In this document: positions 26,490 through 36,219 of the stretch, one piece after another
How the letters are laid out: each line of letters begins with the position of its first letter
Position numbering within the stretch: the first letter of the stretch is position 1
Assembly (NCBI RefSeq): GCF_027563465.1
Contig: NZ_JAPFQA010000001.1
Span: forward strand, 310,001 to 374,000
Length of the DNA stretch: 64,000 bases
Direction: 5' to 3'
DNA from: Mesorhizobium qingshengii
GTDB lineage: Bacteria; Pseudomonadota; Alphaproteobacteria; Rhizobiales; Rhizobiaceae
The notes under the pieces: generated by a model
Databases searched by the model: none
Told to the model about the DNA's origin: nothing
The model's input: the letters and a program-made list of their open reading frames with translations, nothing else
Program-made: the position numbers and the translations under genes

Positions 26490-27508
26490 GCACTGAAGCC
26501 GCCCTCGCGATCGATCTTGGCGGCACCGAGCTTCGCGCCGCCCTGGTCGACCGCGACGGCAAGATCCTGGCATTCGCGGCGGTGCCGACACAGGCGCAGG
26601 CCGGCCCCGATGTGGTGATCGGCCAGATCGAGGCGCTGGCCGCGACCGCGCATGCCGAGGCGCCGGCGCTCGCTATTGTCGGCGTCGGCGTCGGTGCGCC
26701 GGGACCGCTTGATCCGCTCGCCGGCATCGCGGTCGGGCCGCCGACGCTCGCCGGCTGGTTGGATGTGCCGCTTGCCGACATCCTCGAACGGCGGCTCGGC
26801 CTGCCGGTGCGGCTGGAGAACGACGCCAACGCCGCCGCGCTCGGCGAATGGCGCTTCGGTGCCGGCCACGGCGCGCGCTCGCTGGTCTTCGTCACGGTTT
26901 CCACCGGCATTGGCGGCGGCGTCGTGGTCGATGGGCGCATCCTGCACGGCCGTCGCGGCCTTGCCGCCGAGATCGGCCATATGACCATAACCAATGAAGG
27001 CGAGCGTTGCGTGTGCGGCGTCGTCGGTTGCTTCGAAGCCATCGCCTCGGGCACCGCGCTTGGCCGCCGCGCGACCGCCGCCACAGCCGCCGGAGACGGC
27101 TCGACTTTGCGGCGGCTGTCGGCGGACGCGGAGGTGACCGGCCGCCATGTCGTCGAGGCGGCACGGCTGGGGGACGACCTCGCTTTGGCCCTGCTTGAGG
27201 AGGAAGCGCGCTGGCTGGGCGTCGGCTTCACCAATCTGCTGCATCTCTATTCGCCCGATGTGCTGGTCGTCGGCGGCGGCATCGCCAATGGGCTCGACCT
27301 TATGCTGCCTGTCATCGAGGCGACCATCAGGCAGCGGGCCATGCGCGCCTATCGCGACGTGCCGGTCGTCCAGGCGCAGCTCGGCCGCCATGCCGGGCTG
27401 GTCGGCGCCGCCAGCCTCGTCCTGTTCGACGACGTGGGCACTTTGGCGGCACGCATGCCTGTCGGCCCAAGCACGTATCCTGACGCGAGGAGGGACTTCA
27501 ATGGCTGA
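26486..27508 (+). CDS. ROK-family sugar kinase
   Basis: This 340-residue ROK kinase has the phosphate motif AIDLGGTELRAALVD near residue 8, the sugar-binding ENDANAAALGEW near residue 111 and the zinc motif CVCGVVGCFEAIASG near residue 174. Glucokinase, allose kinase (AlsK) and N-acetylmannosamine kinase all belong here. Pairing with an RPE/AlsE-like epimerase suggests an aldohexose such as allose, but sequence alone does not decide. Its end overlaps the ATPase start by eight bases. Confidence 0.88.
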   Translation: MSTEAALAIDLGGTELRAALVDRDGKILAFAAVPTQAQAGPDVVIGQIEALAATAHAEAPALAIVGVGVGAPGPLDPLAGIAVGPPTLAGWLDVPLADILERRLGLPVRLENDANAAALGEWRFGAGHGARSLVFVTVSTGIGGGVVVDGRILHGRRGLAAEIGHMTITNEGERCVCGVVGCFEAIASGTALGRRATAATAAGDGSTLRRLSADAEVTGRHVVEAARLGDDLALALLEEEARWLGVGFTNLLHLYSPDVLVVGGGIANGLDLMLPVIEATIRQRAMRAYRDVPVVQAQLGRHAGLVGAASLVLFDDVGTLAARMPVGPSTYPDARRDFNG

Positions 27509-28601
27509 GCTCAAGATGCGCGGTGTGCGCAAGTCCTACGGCGGTGTGGAGGTGATCAAGGGCGTCGACCTCGATGTCGGCGACCGCGAGTTCGTCGTTT
27601 TCGTCGGACCGTCGGGCTGCGGAAAGTCGACGCTGCTGCGCATGATCGCCGGGCTGGAGAAGATCACGTCCGGTGAGCTGTTGCTCGACGGCGCCCGCAT
27701 CAACGAGGTCGATCCCTCCGAGCGCGGTCTTGCCATGGTGTTCCAGTCCTATGCGCTCTACCCGCATATGACGGTCGCCGACAATATGGGCTTCGCGCTG
27801 AAGATCGCCGGCCTGCCGGTCACCGAGCGTGACGCCAAGGTCAAGGCGGCGGCCGATGTGCTGCAGCTGTCGCATCTGCTCGGGCGACGGCCGAAGGAGC
27901 TGTCTGGCGGCCAGCGCCAGCGTGTCGCCATCGGCCGCGCGATCGTGCGTCAGCCGAAGGTCTTCCTGTTCGACGAACCGCTGTCGAACCTCGATGCCGC
28001 GCTGCGCGTCAACATGCGGCTGGAACTGATGCAGTTGCACGAACGGCTCGCCGCCACCATCGTCTACGTCACCCACGACCAGACCGAGGCGATGACCATG
28101 GCCGACAAGATCGTCGTCCTCAATGGCGGCACGATTGAGCAGGTCGGATCGCCGCTCGACCTCTATGCCAGGCCTGCCAATGTCTTCGTCGCCGGCTTCA
28201 TCGGCTCGCCGAAGATGAACATGCTGCCGGTGCGGATTCTGTCAGCCAACAGGGATGGCGTTGCCGTAGCCCTGCCGGGCGGGTCCAGTGTGGTCGTTCC
28301 GGTCGAGGCGGGCGCACGCGCGCCGAACAGCGAGCTGCTGCTTGGCATCCGGCCGGAACATATTCGCATCGCAGATGCGGGCCAGTTCAAGGGCGAGGCG
28401 GTGCTGGCCGAGCGGCTTGGCGGCCTGACCATCCTTCATGCCGACATCGGCGAGAGGACAAGGCTTGTCGTGCAGACCGAGGGCATAGACACCACCCCGC
28501 TGCACAGTCCCATTGCGATGCAGATCGATCCGTCGCGATGCCATCTCTTCGGGGCGGATGGCAGGGCGCTGGCGCCGCTGAGCAAGACAGGTACCGTCTG
28601 A
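27501..28601 (+). CDS. sugar ABC transporter ATP-binding protein (MsmK/UgpC type)
   Basis: This 366-residue CUT1 ATPase is canonical: Walker A GPSGCGKST, Q-loop VFQSYALYPH, signature LSGGQRQRVAIGRA, Walker B LFDEPLSNLD, and H-loop VTHDQTEAMTMAD. It also has a C-terminal MalK-like TOBE regulatory domain (GIRPEHIRIADAG). It completes the importer encoded at 19089-22204 and closes the operon, just before a strong terminator. Confidence 0.93.
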   Translation: MAELKMRGVRKSYGGVEVIKGVDLDVGDREFVVFVGPSGCGKSTLLRMIAGLEKITSGELLLDGARINEVDPSERGLAMVFQSYALYPHMTVADNMGFALKIAGLPVTERDAKVKAAADVLQLSHLLGRRPKELSGGQRQRVAIGRAIVRQPKVFLFDEPLSNLDAALRVNMRLELMQLHERLAATIVYVTHDQTEAMTMADKIVVLNGGTIEQVGSPLDLYARPANVFVAGFIGSPKMNMLPVRILSANRDGVAVALPGGSSVVVPVEAGARAPNSELLLGIRPEHIRIADAGQFKGEAVLAERLGGLTILHADIGERTRLVVQTEGIDTTPLHSPIAMQIDPSRCHLFGADGRALAPLSKTGTV

Positions 28602-28616
28602 CGTCGCGACCTGTAT

Positions 28617-28653
28617 GACAAAGGCCGGAGGCAGCACGCCTCCGGCCTTTGTC
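28617..28653. terminator. bidirectional intrinsic terminator
   Basis: A perfect 16-base inverted repeat (GACAAAGGCCGGAGGC/GCCTCCGGCCTTTGTC) has a 5-base loop, AGCAC. A short T run (left-to-right) and an A run (right-to-left) lie within the stem ends. It sits between the convergent sugar operon and dctA, so it can end both transcripts. Confidence 0.85.
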
Positions 28654-28669
28654 GCATTGACCGCGCGGA

Positions 28670-29998
28670 TTACTCGGCGGGAACGACGTCCGCCGGCAGG
28701 CTGTCGTCCGCCGTGCCCGCCAGAGCGCTGGCCAGCTTGGCCTCGTCGAGTTCGCCTTCCCAGCGGGCGACCACCAGCGTGGCGACGGCATTGCCGATGA
28801 AATTGGTCAGCGCCCGGCACTCCGACATGAAGCGGTCGACGCCGAGGATCAGCGCCATGCCGGCGACCGGAACCGCCGGAACGACCGAGAGCGTGGCGGC
28901 AAGGGTGATGAATCCGGCTCCGGTGATGCCGGCGGCGCCCTTCGAGGAAAGCATGGCAACCAGCAGCAGCAGGATCTGGTCACCGATCGACAGATGGATG
29001 TTCGTCGCCTGCGCGATGAACAGCGCCGCCAGTGTCATGTAGATGTTGGTGCCATCGAGGTTGAAGGAATAGCCGGTCGGGATGACCAATCCAACCACCG
29101 AGCGCTTGGCGCCGGCCTTCTCCATCTTTTCCATCAGCGAGGGCAGGGCGGCTTCCGACGAGGAGGTGCCCAGCACCAGCAGCAGCTCCTCCTTGATGTA
29201 GCGGATCAGCGCCAGGATGGAGAACCCGTTGTAGCGGCAGACGGCACCGAGCACGACGAACACGAACAGCAGCGACGTCAGGTAGAAGGTGCCGACCAGC
29301 ATCGCGAGGTTGATGACCGAGCCGATACCGTATTTGCCGATGGTGAAGGCCATGGCACCGAAGGCGCCGATGGGTGCTGCCTTCATCAGCACGCTGACCA
29401 GCTTGAACATCGGCGCCATCAGCGCCTGCAGGAAATTGAGGACGGGCGTGCCCCTGTCGCCGACCAGCGCCAGCGCAATGCCGAACAGCACCGAGAAGAA
29501 CAGCACCTGCAGGATGTCGCCGTCGGCGAAGGCGCCGACGATGGTCGTCGGGATGATGTTCATCAGGAAGCCGGTGACCGACTGGTCGTGCGCCTTGGCG
29601 GCGTAGGTGCTGACGGTTGACGCATCGAGCGTCGCCGGGTCGATGTTGAAGCCGGCGCCCGGTTGCACGACATTGGCGACGACAAGGCCGATGATGAGGG
29701 CGAGCGTCGAGAAGGTGAGGAAGTAGAGCATTGCCTTGCCGGCGACACGGCCGACCTTCTGCAGGTCGCTCATGCCGGCGATGCCTGTCGCCACGGTCAG
29801 GAAGATGACCGGGGCGATGATCATCTTGACCAGCTTGATGAAGGCGTCGCCAAGCGGCTTCATGCTCTCGCCGATCGACGGATAATAGTGGCCGAGCAGG
29901 ATACCGACGGTGATCGCGACGAGCACCTGCACGTAGAGTTGGGCATAGAAAGGCTTGCGCTGCGCGGAAGGCGCGCCTGATTGGTCTGCGATGTGCAT
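28670..29998 (-). CDS. dctA: C4-dicarboxylate transport protein DctA
   Basis: This 442-residue proton/sodium:dicarboxylate symporter of the DAACS family is an integral inner-membrane protein. It has the conserved substrate and ion motifs [52 protein letters not shown] and [16 protein letters not shown]. It takes up succinate, fumarate and malate, which fuel nitrogen fixation in rhizobial bacteroids. ATG 29998 follows GGGAGAG. Expression should depend on sigma-54 and DctD through the sites at 30091-30214. The gene is divergent from dctBD, the arrangement known in Rhizobium and Sinorhizobium. Confidence 0.97.
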   Translation of the reverse strand: MHIADQSGAPSAQRKPFYAQLYVQVLVAITVGILLGHYYPSIGESMKPLGDAFIKLVKMIIAPVIFLTVATGIAGMSDLQKVGRVAGKAMLYFLTFSTLALIIGLVVANVVQPGAGFNIDPATLDASTVSTYAAKAHDQSVTGFLMNIIPTTIVGAFADGDILQVLFFSVLFGIALALVGDRGTPVLNFLQALMAPMFKLVSVLMKAAPIGAFGAMAFTIGKYGIGSVINLAMLVGTFYLTSLLFVFVVLGAVCRYNGFSILALIRYIKEELLLVLGTSSSEAALPSLMEKMEKAGAKRSVVGLVIPTGYSFNLDGTNIYMTLAALFIAQATNIHLSIGDQILLLLVAMLSSKGAAGITGAGFITLAATLSVVPAVPVAGMALILGVDRFMSECRALTNFIGNAVATLVVARWEGELDEAKLASALAGTADDSLPADVVPAE

Positions 29999-30090
29999 CG
30001 AACTCTCCCTGCCGGATGGGGCGGAAATGCGCCGCCCTGCGTGACTTCTCCCATCGCGGCGCTCCGGTCGCACGCCGCTGCAGGAACTTT

Positions 30091-30106
30091 TGCAAGCGCT
30101 GTGCCA
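30091..30106 (-). promoter_or_regulatory. sigma-54 (-24/-12) promoter of dctA
   Basis: On the minus strand the sequence is TGGCAC-AGCGC-TTGCA, an exact fit to the RpoN consensus TGGCAC-N5-TTGC. Transcription would start about 12 bases beyond, near 30080, leaving a leader of about 80 bases before dctA. Confidence 0.88.
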
Positions 30107-30166
30107 GATCGGGGAAAGGCTGAAACCCCAGCGTTTTGGCCACTTTCCGGAGTTGCCCGGCGGAAA

Positions 30167-30214
30167 CCTGTGCGGAATTCCGCACAGGTAGCGTTTGCCT
30201 GGGCGGAATTTCGC
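30167..30214. promoter_or_regulatory. tandem DctD upstream activator sites
   Basis: CCTGTGCGGAATTCCGCACAGG at 30167-30188 (given here as arms CCTGTGCGGAA/TTCCGCACAGG) is a perfect 22-base palindrome. A second, weaker element GCGGAATTTCGC follows at 30203-30214. Tandem high- and low-affinity DctD sites upstream of a -24/-12 promoter are the known arrangement at rhizobial dctA. The first site is centred about 80 bases from the promoter elements. Confidence 0.82.
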
Positions 30215-32126
30215 ATTACACTGGCCGCGAGGCCGCGAGAAAGGGAGAGGGCAAACGCCGCAAGCAGGCACCGACAGCAGGTCAATAGGGGTTGCCGGCC
30301 GGGATTTGCTGCGCGAGGCGGTGGCCAGGCTGCGCCATGGCCGCTGGCTTGTCGTCGTGATCGCCCTAGCGGTTCTGGCCGGCGCGATCGCCATTGCCGG
30401 GCGCATCGCCTCCAGCCAGGCGGCCGACAATCTGCGTGACGGAGCGCTTGCGGCTCTGCCGCTGGCGGCGGGAACACTGACTGGCGAAATCGAAAAGCAG
30501 CGACTGGTTCCGTTGGTGCTGGCACGCGACGATGCGGTGCGCGAGGCGCTGCGCCGGGCCGGGAGAACGGAAGAAACGGCTCTTGATGAAAAACTCAGGG
30601 CGATTGCCGGCGATGCATCGGCCTCCGCCATCTATGTCATCGACACGGCGGGCATGGCGATATCGGCCAGCAATGCCGGCGAGCCGGCGAGCTTTGTCGG
30701 CATCGACTATAATTTTCGGCACTACTTCAACGAAGCAATGGCGAAGGGCGCCGCCAGCCAGTACGGCCTCGGCACGATCAGCGGCCGGCCAGGTCTCTAT
30801 CTTGCCAGCCGGGTCGACGATGGCGGCAAGCCGCTTGGCGTCGCCGTGCTGAAAGTCGAACTCGACCGCGTCGAGGCCAATTGGCGATCGAGCGGCTTTC
30901 TTGTCTTCGTCACCGACGAACGCGGCGTGGTGCTGGCCACCAGCCAGCCTGACTGGCGGTTTCATACGCTTGCGCCGCTCTCCGCGGAGGACGCCGCCGC
31001 TGCCCACGAGCAGCTTCAACTGCCCGACGCCACTTTCGAACCGCTGCCGATACGGCGTGGTGCCGGTGACGGCTTGGCGACAATCGACAGCTCAGGAAAG
31101 TCGCGCCAGTTCGTCGAGGTGGTGCAGGACTTGCCCGGCGCGGTTCCCGGCTGGCGTCTCTGGTTGCTGACGCCCGCCGACGCCGCTCTCTCGTCCGCCG
31201 CCAACACGGCGCGCCTGACCACGCTGCTCGGGCTGCTGCTGACAGGTCTGATCGCCTTCGTGCTGACCCGGCGCCAGCGCGCACGCCGGCTGCGGCAAGA
31301 GGCGCTGGCGCGCATGAATGTCGAGCTGGAGAGCCGGGTCAGCACGCGGACGGCGGAGCTGACGCGCTCCAACACCGCCCTTGCCGGCGAGATCGCCGAG
31401 CGTGAGAATGCCGAGGCCAAGGTTCGCCGGCTGCGTGACGATCTCGCTCAGGCCAACCGGCTTTCCATTCTCGGGCAGATCGCGGCCGGCGTCGCGCACG
31501 AGATCAACCAGCCGGTCGCCGCGATCCGCACCTATGCTGAGAATGCCGGCCGCTTTCTCGCCGACGGCAGGACCGAAACCGTCAGCGGCAACCTGACATC
31601 GATCGTTTCGATGACCGAACGCATCGGCGCGATCACCAGCACCTTGCGCACCTTCGCCCGCCGCGCGAATGTCGCCGCCTCGCCATTGCCGGTGCGCGAG
31701 GCGATCGACGGCGCGCTGTCGCTTCTGTCGGGCCGCATCCGCGATTCCGGCGTGACCATCGTCAAGCCGCGCGGCAACGCGTCGCCGATGGTGATGGCCA
31801 GCCGCATCCGGCTGGAGCAGATCCTCGTCAACCTGTTGCAGAATGCGCTGGACGCCATGAAGGACCAGCCCGATCCCCGTATCGAGATCGTGCTTGCCGA
31901 GCGCGACGACAGGGTGCTGATTTCGGTGCGCGACAACGGTCCCGGCCTAGGGCCGGAAGCGGCCGGCAATCTGTTCATGCCGTTCCAGACCACCAAGGAG
32001 AAAGGGCTTGGCCTCGGGCTGGTGATCTCGCAGGAGATCGCCCAGGAATTGGGCGGCACGCTGCGGCTCGATCCCGACAGCGCCAGCGGCGCGTCCTTCA
32101 CCATCGACTTGAGGCGAATTGAATGA
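30195..32126 (+). CDS. dctB: C4-dicarboxylate sensor histidine kinase DctB
   Basis: This protein of up to 643 residues has a first membrane segment ([19 protein letters not shown], about 50-70) and a periplasmic double-PAS-like sensor (about 75-335). A second membrane segment ([18 protein letters not shown]) is followed by a coiled linker, the H-box [10 protein letters not shown] with phospho-acceptor His435 and the ATPase motifs [17 protein letters not shown] and GLGLGLVIS. It senses periplasmic dicarboxylates and phosphorylates DctD. The start is uncertain: TTG 30195 lies inside the DctD site region, and in-frame TTG 30306 or GTG 30321 would shorten it by 37-42 residues while keeping the first membrane segment. 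It overlaps dctD by ATGA. Confidence 0.93.
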   Translation: MPGRNFALHWPRGREKGRGQTPQAGTDSRSIGVAGRDLLREAVARLRHGRWLVVVIALAVLAGAIAIAGRIASSQAADNLRDGALAALPLAAGTLTGEIEKQRLVPLVLARDDAVREALRRAGRTEETALDEKLRAIAGDASASAIYVIDTAGMAISASNAGEPASFVGIDYNFRHYFNEAMAKGAASQYGLGTISGRPGLYLASRVDDGGKPLGVAVLKVELDRVEANWRSSGFLVFVTDERGVVLATSQPDWRFHTLAPLSAEDAAAAHEQLQLPDATFEPLPIRRGAGDGLATIDSSGKSRQFVEVVQDLPGAVPGWRLWLLTPADAALSSAANTARLTTLLGLLLTGLIAFVLTRRQRARRLRQEALARMNVELESRVSTRTAELTRSNTALAGEIAERENAEAKVRRLRDDLAQANRLSILGQIAAGVAHEINQPVAAIRTYAENAGRFLADGRTETVSGNLTSIVSMTERIGAITSTLRTFARRANVAASPLPVREAIDGALSLLSGRIRDSGVTIVKPRGNASPMVMASRIRLEQILVNLLQNALDAMKDQPDPRIEIVLAERDDRVLISVRDNGPGLGPEAAGNLFMPFQTTKEKGLGLGLVISQEIAQELGGTLRLDPDSASGASFTIDLRRIE

Positions 32127-33514
32127 CCGAGGGATCAGGGCTGGTGGCGCTCGTCGACGACGATGCGGATTTGCTTCACGCCACCACGCAATTGCTCGAA
32201 CTTGCCGGCTTCAGCGTGATCGCGCTCGACGCAGCCGAGGCGGCGCTTGCCGTCGTCGACAGGAATTTCGAGGGCGTGGTCGTCAGCGACATACGCATGC
32301 CTGGCATGAACGGGCTGCAACTGTTCGATCGCGTCAAGGCGATCGACCCGGACATACCGGTGATCCTGGTCACCGGGCATGGCGATGTCGATCTTGCCGT
32401 GGCCGCGCTCAAGGACGGCGTCTATGATTTCATCCCGAAGCCCTATGCCGGCGATCGCCTTGTCGAGGCGCTGAGAAGGGCATCGGAGAAGCGGCGGCTG
32501 GTGATGGAGAACCGGCGGCTGCGCGAAGCAGCCGCACAGGCGGCCGACGGCCTGCCGCTGATCGGCGAAGCGCCCGCCATCCGGCGGCTGCGCGAGACCT
32601 TGCGCCAGATCGCCGACATGGACGTCGATGTGCTGGTGGAAGGAGAGACGGGAACCGGCAAGGAAGTGGTGGCGGACCTGCTGCATCGATGGGGCCGGCG
32701 GCGCGCAAAACCCTTCGTGGCGTTGAATTGCGGCGCCCTGCCGGAGACCGTCATAGAGAGCGAGCTGTTCGGCCACGAGGCGGGCGCGTTCACCGGCGCG
32801 CAACGGCGGCGGATCGGCCGCATCGAGCATGCCAGCGGCGGCACGCTGTTCCTCGACGAGATCGAATCCATGCCGCCGGCCCTGCAGGTCAAGCTGCTGC
32901 GGGTGCTCGAGACGCGCAGCCTCACCCCGCTTGGCTCGAACGAGACCCGGCGCATCGATTTGAGGGTCGTCGCGGCGACCAAGGTCGATCTCGGCCGGCC
33001 GGACCAGCGCGGCGATTTTCGCGAGGACCTCTATTTCCGCCTCAACGTGGTGACGCTTCGCATCCCGCCCTTGCGCGAGCGGCGCGGCGATATCCCGATG
33101 CTGTTCGGGCATTTCCTCGGCAAGGCAGCGGAACGTTTCGGCCGGCCTGTTGCCAAGGTGAACACAGCGGTGAGCGACCATCTCCAGTCGCATGCCTGGC
33201 CGGGCAATGTGCGCGAACTTGCCCATTTCGCCGATCGCGTCACGCTCGGTCTCGGCCCGGACGACGAAGCGAAGGCAGTCCCCGCCCAATCGCCGGAGCT
33301 TGTGGCAACACTGCCCGAACGGGTTGGCCACTACGAGGCGCAACTCATCCGCGACGCATTGCGCGATCATGGCGGCGACGTGCGCGGCGCCATAGACGCG
33401 CTCGGCGTGCCGCGCAAGACGTTCTACGACAAGCTCAAGCGCTACGGCATTGTAGCGTCCGAATTTCGCAATGGCGGCGATGCGGATGCGCAACCTGTGC
33501 GGGGCCAGATATAG
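32123..33514 (+). CDS. dctD: sigma-54-dependent response regulator DctD
   Basis: This 463-residue NtrC-family activator has a receiver domain (phospho-acceptor Asp56 in VVSDIRMPG). Its AAA+ domain has Walker A GETGTGKE, the sigma-54-contacting GAFTGA loop ([14 protein letters not shown]) and Walker [13 protein letters not shown]-terminal Fis-type HTH follows ([20 protein letters not shown]). It should bind the palindromes at 30167-30214 and open the dctA promoter. It is translationally coupled to dctB. Confidence 0.96.
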   Translation: MTEGSGLVALVDDDADLLHATTQLLELAGFSVIALDAAEAALAVVDRNFEGVVVSDIRMPGMNGLQLFDRVKAIDPDIPVILVTGHGDVDLAVAALKDGVYDFIPKPYAGDRLVEALRRASEKRRLVMENRRLREAAAQAADGLPLIGEAPAIRRLRETLRQIADMDVDVLVEGETGTGKEVVADLLHRWGRRRAKPFVALNCGALPETVIESELFGHEAGAFTGAQRRRIGRIEHASGGTLFLDEIESMPPALQVKLLRVLETRSLTPLGSNETRRIDLRVVAATKVDLGRPDQRGDFREDLYFRLNVVTLRIPPLRERRGDIPMLFGHFLGKAAERFGRPVAKVNTAVSDHLQSHAWPGNVRELAHFADRVTLGLGPDDEAKAVPAQSPELVATLPERVGHYEAQLIRDALRDHGGDVRGAIDALGVPRKTFYDKLKRYGIVASEFRNGGDADAQPVRGQI

Positions 33515-33580
33515 AAGTTGCGCAAGCGCGCCGCCCTTCGTAACGCTTGGCTCGCATCCAGCCGCACACGTCGGAAAGCC

Positions 33581-34009
33581 ATGAACACGACACTTGAAAC
33601 GACCGCCGATCCGTTGCCGGAAGAACTCGCCTTTCTCGGCGAGCGCCTGACGGCGTTCAACGACGGCGACGTCGGCGCTTCCGAAAGGAAGGCCCTGGCA
33701 GTGTTCGTGCGCGACGACGACGGCGCGGTCGTCGCGGGCATCTCCGGCTATACCGCCTGGGGCTGGCTTTACGTGCAATGGCTGTGGGTCGATGAAAGGC
33801 TGCGCGGCCAGCATATGGCCGGCAGGATGCTGGACGCGGCCGAACAGGAAGCCATGGCGCGGGGCTGCCAAAGCGCGTGGATCGACACCTTCAGTCCGAA
33901 CGCCGCCAAGGTCTATCAGCGCCAGGGCTATCAGACCTTCGGCACGCTTGCCGATTTCCCCATCGGCCGCAGCCGCATCTTCCTGCAGAAGAAACTGTCG
34001 TCTGCCTGA
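33581..34009 (+). CDS. GNAT-family N-acetyltransferase
   Basis: This 142-residue protein has the GNAT fold: motif A with the acetyl-CoA loop ERLRGQHMAGRMLDAAE near residue 73, and motif B AWIDTFSPNAAKVYQRQGYQTFG near residues 98-120. The substrate is unknown. ATG 33581 gives the usual family length; an in-frame upstream start at 33518 lacks support. Its stop abuts the anmK stop, tail to tail, with no gap. Confidence 0.85.
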   Translation: MNTTLETTADPLPEELAFLGERLTAFNDGDVGASERKALAVFVRDDDGAVVAGISGYTAWGWLYVQWLWVDERLRGQHMAGRMLDAAEQEAMARGCQSAWIDTFSPNAAKVYQRQGYQTFGTLADFPIGRSRIFLQKKLSSA

Positions 34010-35125
34010 TTATCCCGCCAGCCGTCCGCCGCGCATCGGCTGCGGTGCGCCGGTCGTGCTGGGGAAGCTGATCGGCAGACCGCGCAGCACGCGAACCGCG
34101 AGGAAGGCAAAACACTCGGCTTCCACCGCGTCGCCGCTCCAGCCGAGGCTCTCGGCCTGCACCACCTCGACACCGGCGCGGCTGGCCAGCATCGCCATCA
34201 TCGTCGGGTTGTGGCGGCCGCCACCGCTGACCACCAGTTTTCTGGGTCGGGTTGGCAACAGGTCGAGCGCCTTGCCGACGGCGGCGGCGGTGAAGGCGGT
34301 CAGCAAGGCAGCGCCATCCTCGGCGTTCAAACCGTCCGCCATGGCGGCGCCGAAGTCGAAGCGGTCCAGCGATTTGGGGTAGGGCTTGCTGAGATAGGGG
34401 TGCTGCAGCAGCTTGGCGAGCCTTGCCTCGTCGACCTTGCCCGCACGGCCAAGCGCGCCGTCGCGGTCCATTTCGCCGAGCCCTTTCGATTTGATGAAAT
34501 CGTTGAGCGGCGCGTTGGCGGGGCCTGTGTCGAAGGCGATGACATTATCGCCGCCATCCCACCAGGTGATGTTGGCCACGCCGCCGAGATTGAGCACGGC
34601 TACCTCGCCATTGGCGCCGGCGCTGCGCATCAGCGCGGTGTGATAGGCCGCGGCCAATGGGGCGCCCTGGCCGCCGGCGCGCATGTCGGCCGAGCGGAAA
34701 TCGTAGGCGACCTTGGTGCCGAGGATCGCATGCATCAGCTCGCCGTCGCCCAGCTGTCGCGTCTGGCCGAGCCGTCCGACCTGTGGCGCGCGATGCAGAA
34801 CGGTCTGGCCATGAAAGCCGACGACGCCGATATCGGCCATCGTCATCCCATAGCCCTCGACCAATTCCTTGACCGCCGCCGACTGGGCGCGCGTCAGGGC
34901 TTCCTCGGCCTTGCGGAAGATCGCCGGCTCCGGCCCGACAAAATTCCAGGCTCTTGCCTCCTTCAGCGTGTCTTCCAGCAGCGAGCGGATCGACGGGGGA
35001 TAGGGCATCAGCCGGTAGGTGCCGAAATCGTCGATGCGCTCGCCATCCGTCTTGATCAGCGCGACATCGATGTTGCCGTCGAGCACGGTGCCGGTCATCA
35101 GGCCGACGGCCCAGATTGGGTTCAT
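34010..35125 (-). CDS. anmK: anhydro-N-acetylmuramic acid kinase AnmK
   Basis: This 371-residue cytosolic kinase of the ASKHA superfamily has [17 protein letters not shown] at the N-terminus, [10 protein letters not shown] near residue 100, FDTGPAN near residue 190, and [10 protein letters not shown] near residue 315. It phosphorylates and opens 1,6-anhydroMurNAc to MurNAc 6-phosphate, the substrate of MurQ encoded in the same cluster at 41459. The start at 35125 gives the usual N-terminus. It is the last gene of the leftward recycling cluster. Confidence 0.94.
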   Translation of the reverse strand: MNPIWAVGLMTGTVLDGNIDVALIKTDGERIDDFGTYRLMPYPPSIRSLLEDTLKEARAWNFVGPEPAIFRKAEEALTRAQSAAVKELVEGYGMTMADIGVVGFHGQTVLHRAPQVGRLGQTRQLGDGELMHAILGTKVAYDFRSADMRAGGQGAPLAAAYHTALMRSAGANGEVAVLNLGGVANITWWDGGDNVIAFDTGPANAPLNDFIKSKGLGEMDRDGALGRAGKVDEARLAKLLQHPYLSKPYPKSLDRFDFGAAMADGLNAEDGAALLTAFTAAAVGKALDLLPTRPRKLVVSGGGRHNPTMMAMLASRAGVEVVQAESLGWSGDAVEAECFAFLAVRVLRGLPISFPSTTGAPQPMRGGRLAG

Positions 35126-35149
35126 TGTTGAGCTCTGCCTCTTTGTTTT

Positions 35150-35196
35150 GAACATGATCTTATCCCAAGACCGGGCCCACTTTGGGGATCATGCTC
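35150..35196. repeat. RIME-like palindromic repeat
   Basis: GAACATGATC (35150-35159) and GATCATGCTC (35187-35196) are near-perfect inverted ends. Inner arms CCCAAG/CTTTGGGG flank a GGGCCC centre. It resembles the modules at 19025 and 56584. The hydrolase stop codon (35189-35191) lies inside the repeat. Confidence 0.7.
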
Positions 35197-36214
35197 CATT
35201 GACGAGATCGCCGACCGCCTGCCGCAGCGAAACGATTCCACTATCGAAATGACGTGTCGGATGGATGCGGTTGGTGAGCAAGGTCCACGCTTTGCCTCTG
35301 TCGAAGTCGATCCACAGTCCGGTGCCGGTAAAGCCGGTATGGCCGATGGTTCCCGGACTGCACAAGGCCCCGCCGGACCAGCCGTCATAGGGACGCTCCC
35401 AGCCATGGGTGCGGGTGGCGGACAAGGGGGTTCGCATCAGTGCGATCGAACGCTCGGATGCGCCGCTGCCATCCAGCAGCCCTTGCGCGAAATCGAGCAC
35501 CGAAGCGGCTGTTCCGAACAGGCCGGCGTGCCCCGAGCCCTGCAGCGCCGAGCAATTGTCGTCATGGACTTCGCCGGACAGCACGCGATGACGCCAGGTG
35601 CAGTCCTCGGTCGCGGCGGCGACATCCGGCTCCGTGGACCATGCAAAGCCGGGGCCAGGATCCAAGTCGCGGATGGTCTTTCCGGACAGCCGCTCAAGCG
35701 CAAAGCCGAGCAGAATGAAATTGATGTCGGAGTAGACTGGGTCCCGTGCCCGCCATTCGCGCTGCAGGATGAAGGCGCGCAGCAGCTCGGGATCGCGCCC
35801 GTAGGTGTAGATCGGCTCGACGGCCGGAAAGGGCGTCTGGTGGCCGAGGCATTGGCGAAACGTCACCTTCCGCTCCCAGGCCGCGGCATCATACTGGCGA
35901 AGGTCCGGCAGCACCGAGATCAGCGGCGCGTCGAGATCGATGACGCCGCCTTCCGCCAGCGCCAGGATGCGCGGCGTGGTGAAGACGACCTTGGTCAGCG
36001 ACGCCAGGTCGAACCAGGTTTCGTCCTGCATCGGTCGCGGCACCGGCACCAGCTGGGCCGAGCCGATCGACCTGACGATGCGTTCGCCCTTTTTGTCCAC
36101 AATGCCGAGCACGCCGCCTGGAATGCGCTTGGCGGAGACCGCTGCGGCGAGTGGTTGGAACGCGCGGTCGAACAGCTGTTGGAGGTCATTGGAAGGGGCT
36201 GCGGTCTTGCTCAT
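35189..36214 (-). CDS. serine hydrolase, beta-lactamase/PBP fold (AmiE-like candidate)
   Basis: This 341-residue serine hydrolase has the beta-lactamase/penicillin-binding-protein triad of motifs: SLTK near residue 72, YSD (YSDINFILLG) near residue 160, and HTG (IGHTGFTG) near residue 297. No signal peptide is evident, so a cytosolic location is likely. In Bacillus, the muropeptide-rescue operon holds a protein of this fold (AmiE) that cleaves the MurNAc-L-Ala amide. The gene here sits with murQ, anmK and a MurR-type regulator, which favours that role over beta-lactam hydrolysis. It starts six bases from the ABC ATPase stop. Confidence 0.85.
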   Translation of the reverse strand: MSKTAAPSNDLQQLFDRAFQPLAAAVSAKRIPGGVLGIVDKKGERIVRSIGSAQLVPVPRPMQDETWFDLASLTKVVFTTPRILALAEGGVIDLDAPLISVLPDLRQYDAAAWERKVTFRQCLGHQTPFPAVEPIYTYGRDPELLRAFILQREWRARDPVYSDINFILLGFALERLSGKTIRDLDPGPGFAWSTEPDVAAATEDCTWRHRVLSGEVHDDNCSALQGSGHAGLFGTAASVLDFAQGLLDGSGASERSIALMRTPLSATRTHGWERPYDGWSGGALCSPGTIGHTGFTGTGLWIDFDRGKAWTLLTNRIHPTRHFDSGIVSLRQAVGDLVNGA

Positions 36215-36219
36215 CGCGG

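Noticed and set aside
28617..28653. Possible mobile-element end or attachment site
   Set aside because: The perfect GC-rich hairpin between convergent genes is fully explained as a bidirectional terminator.
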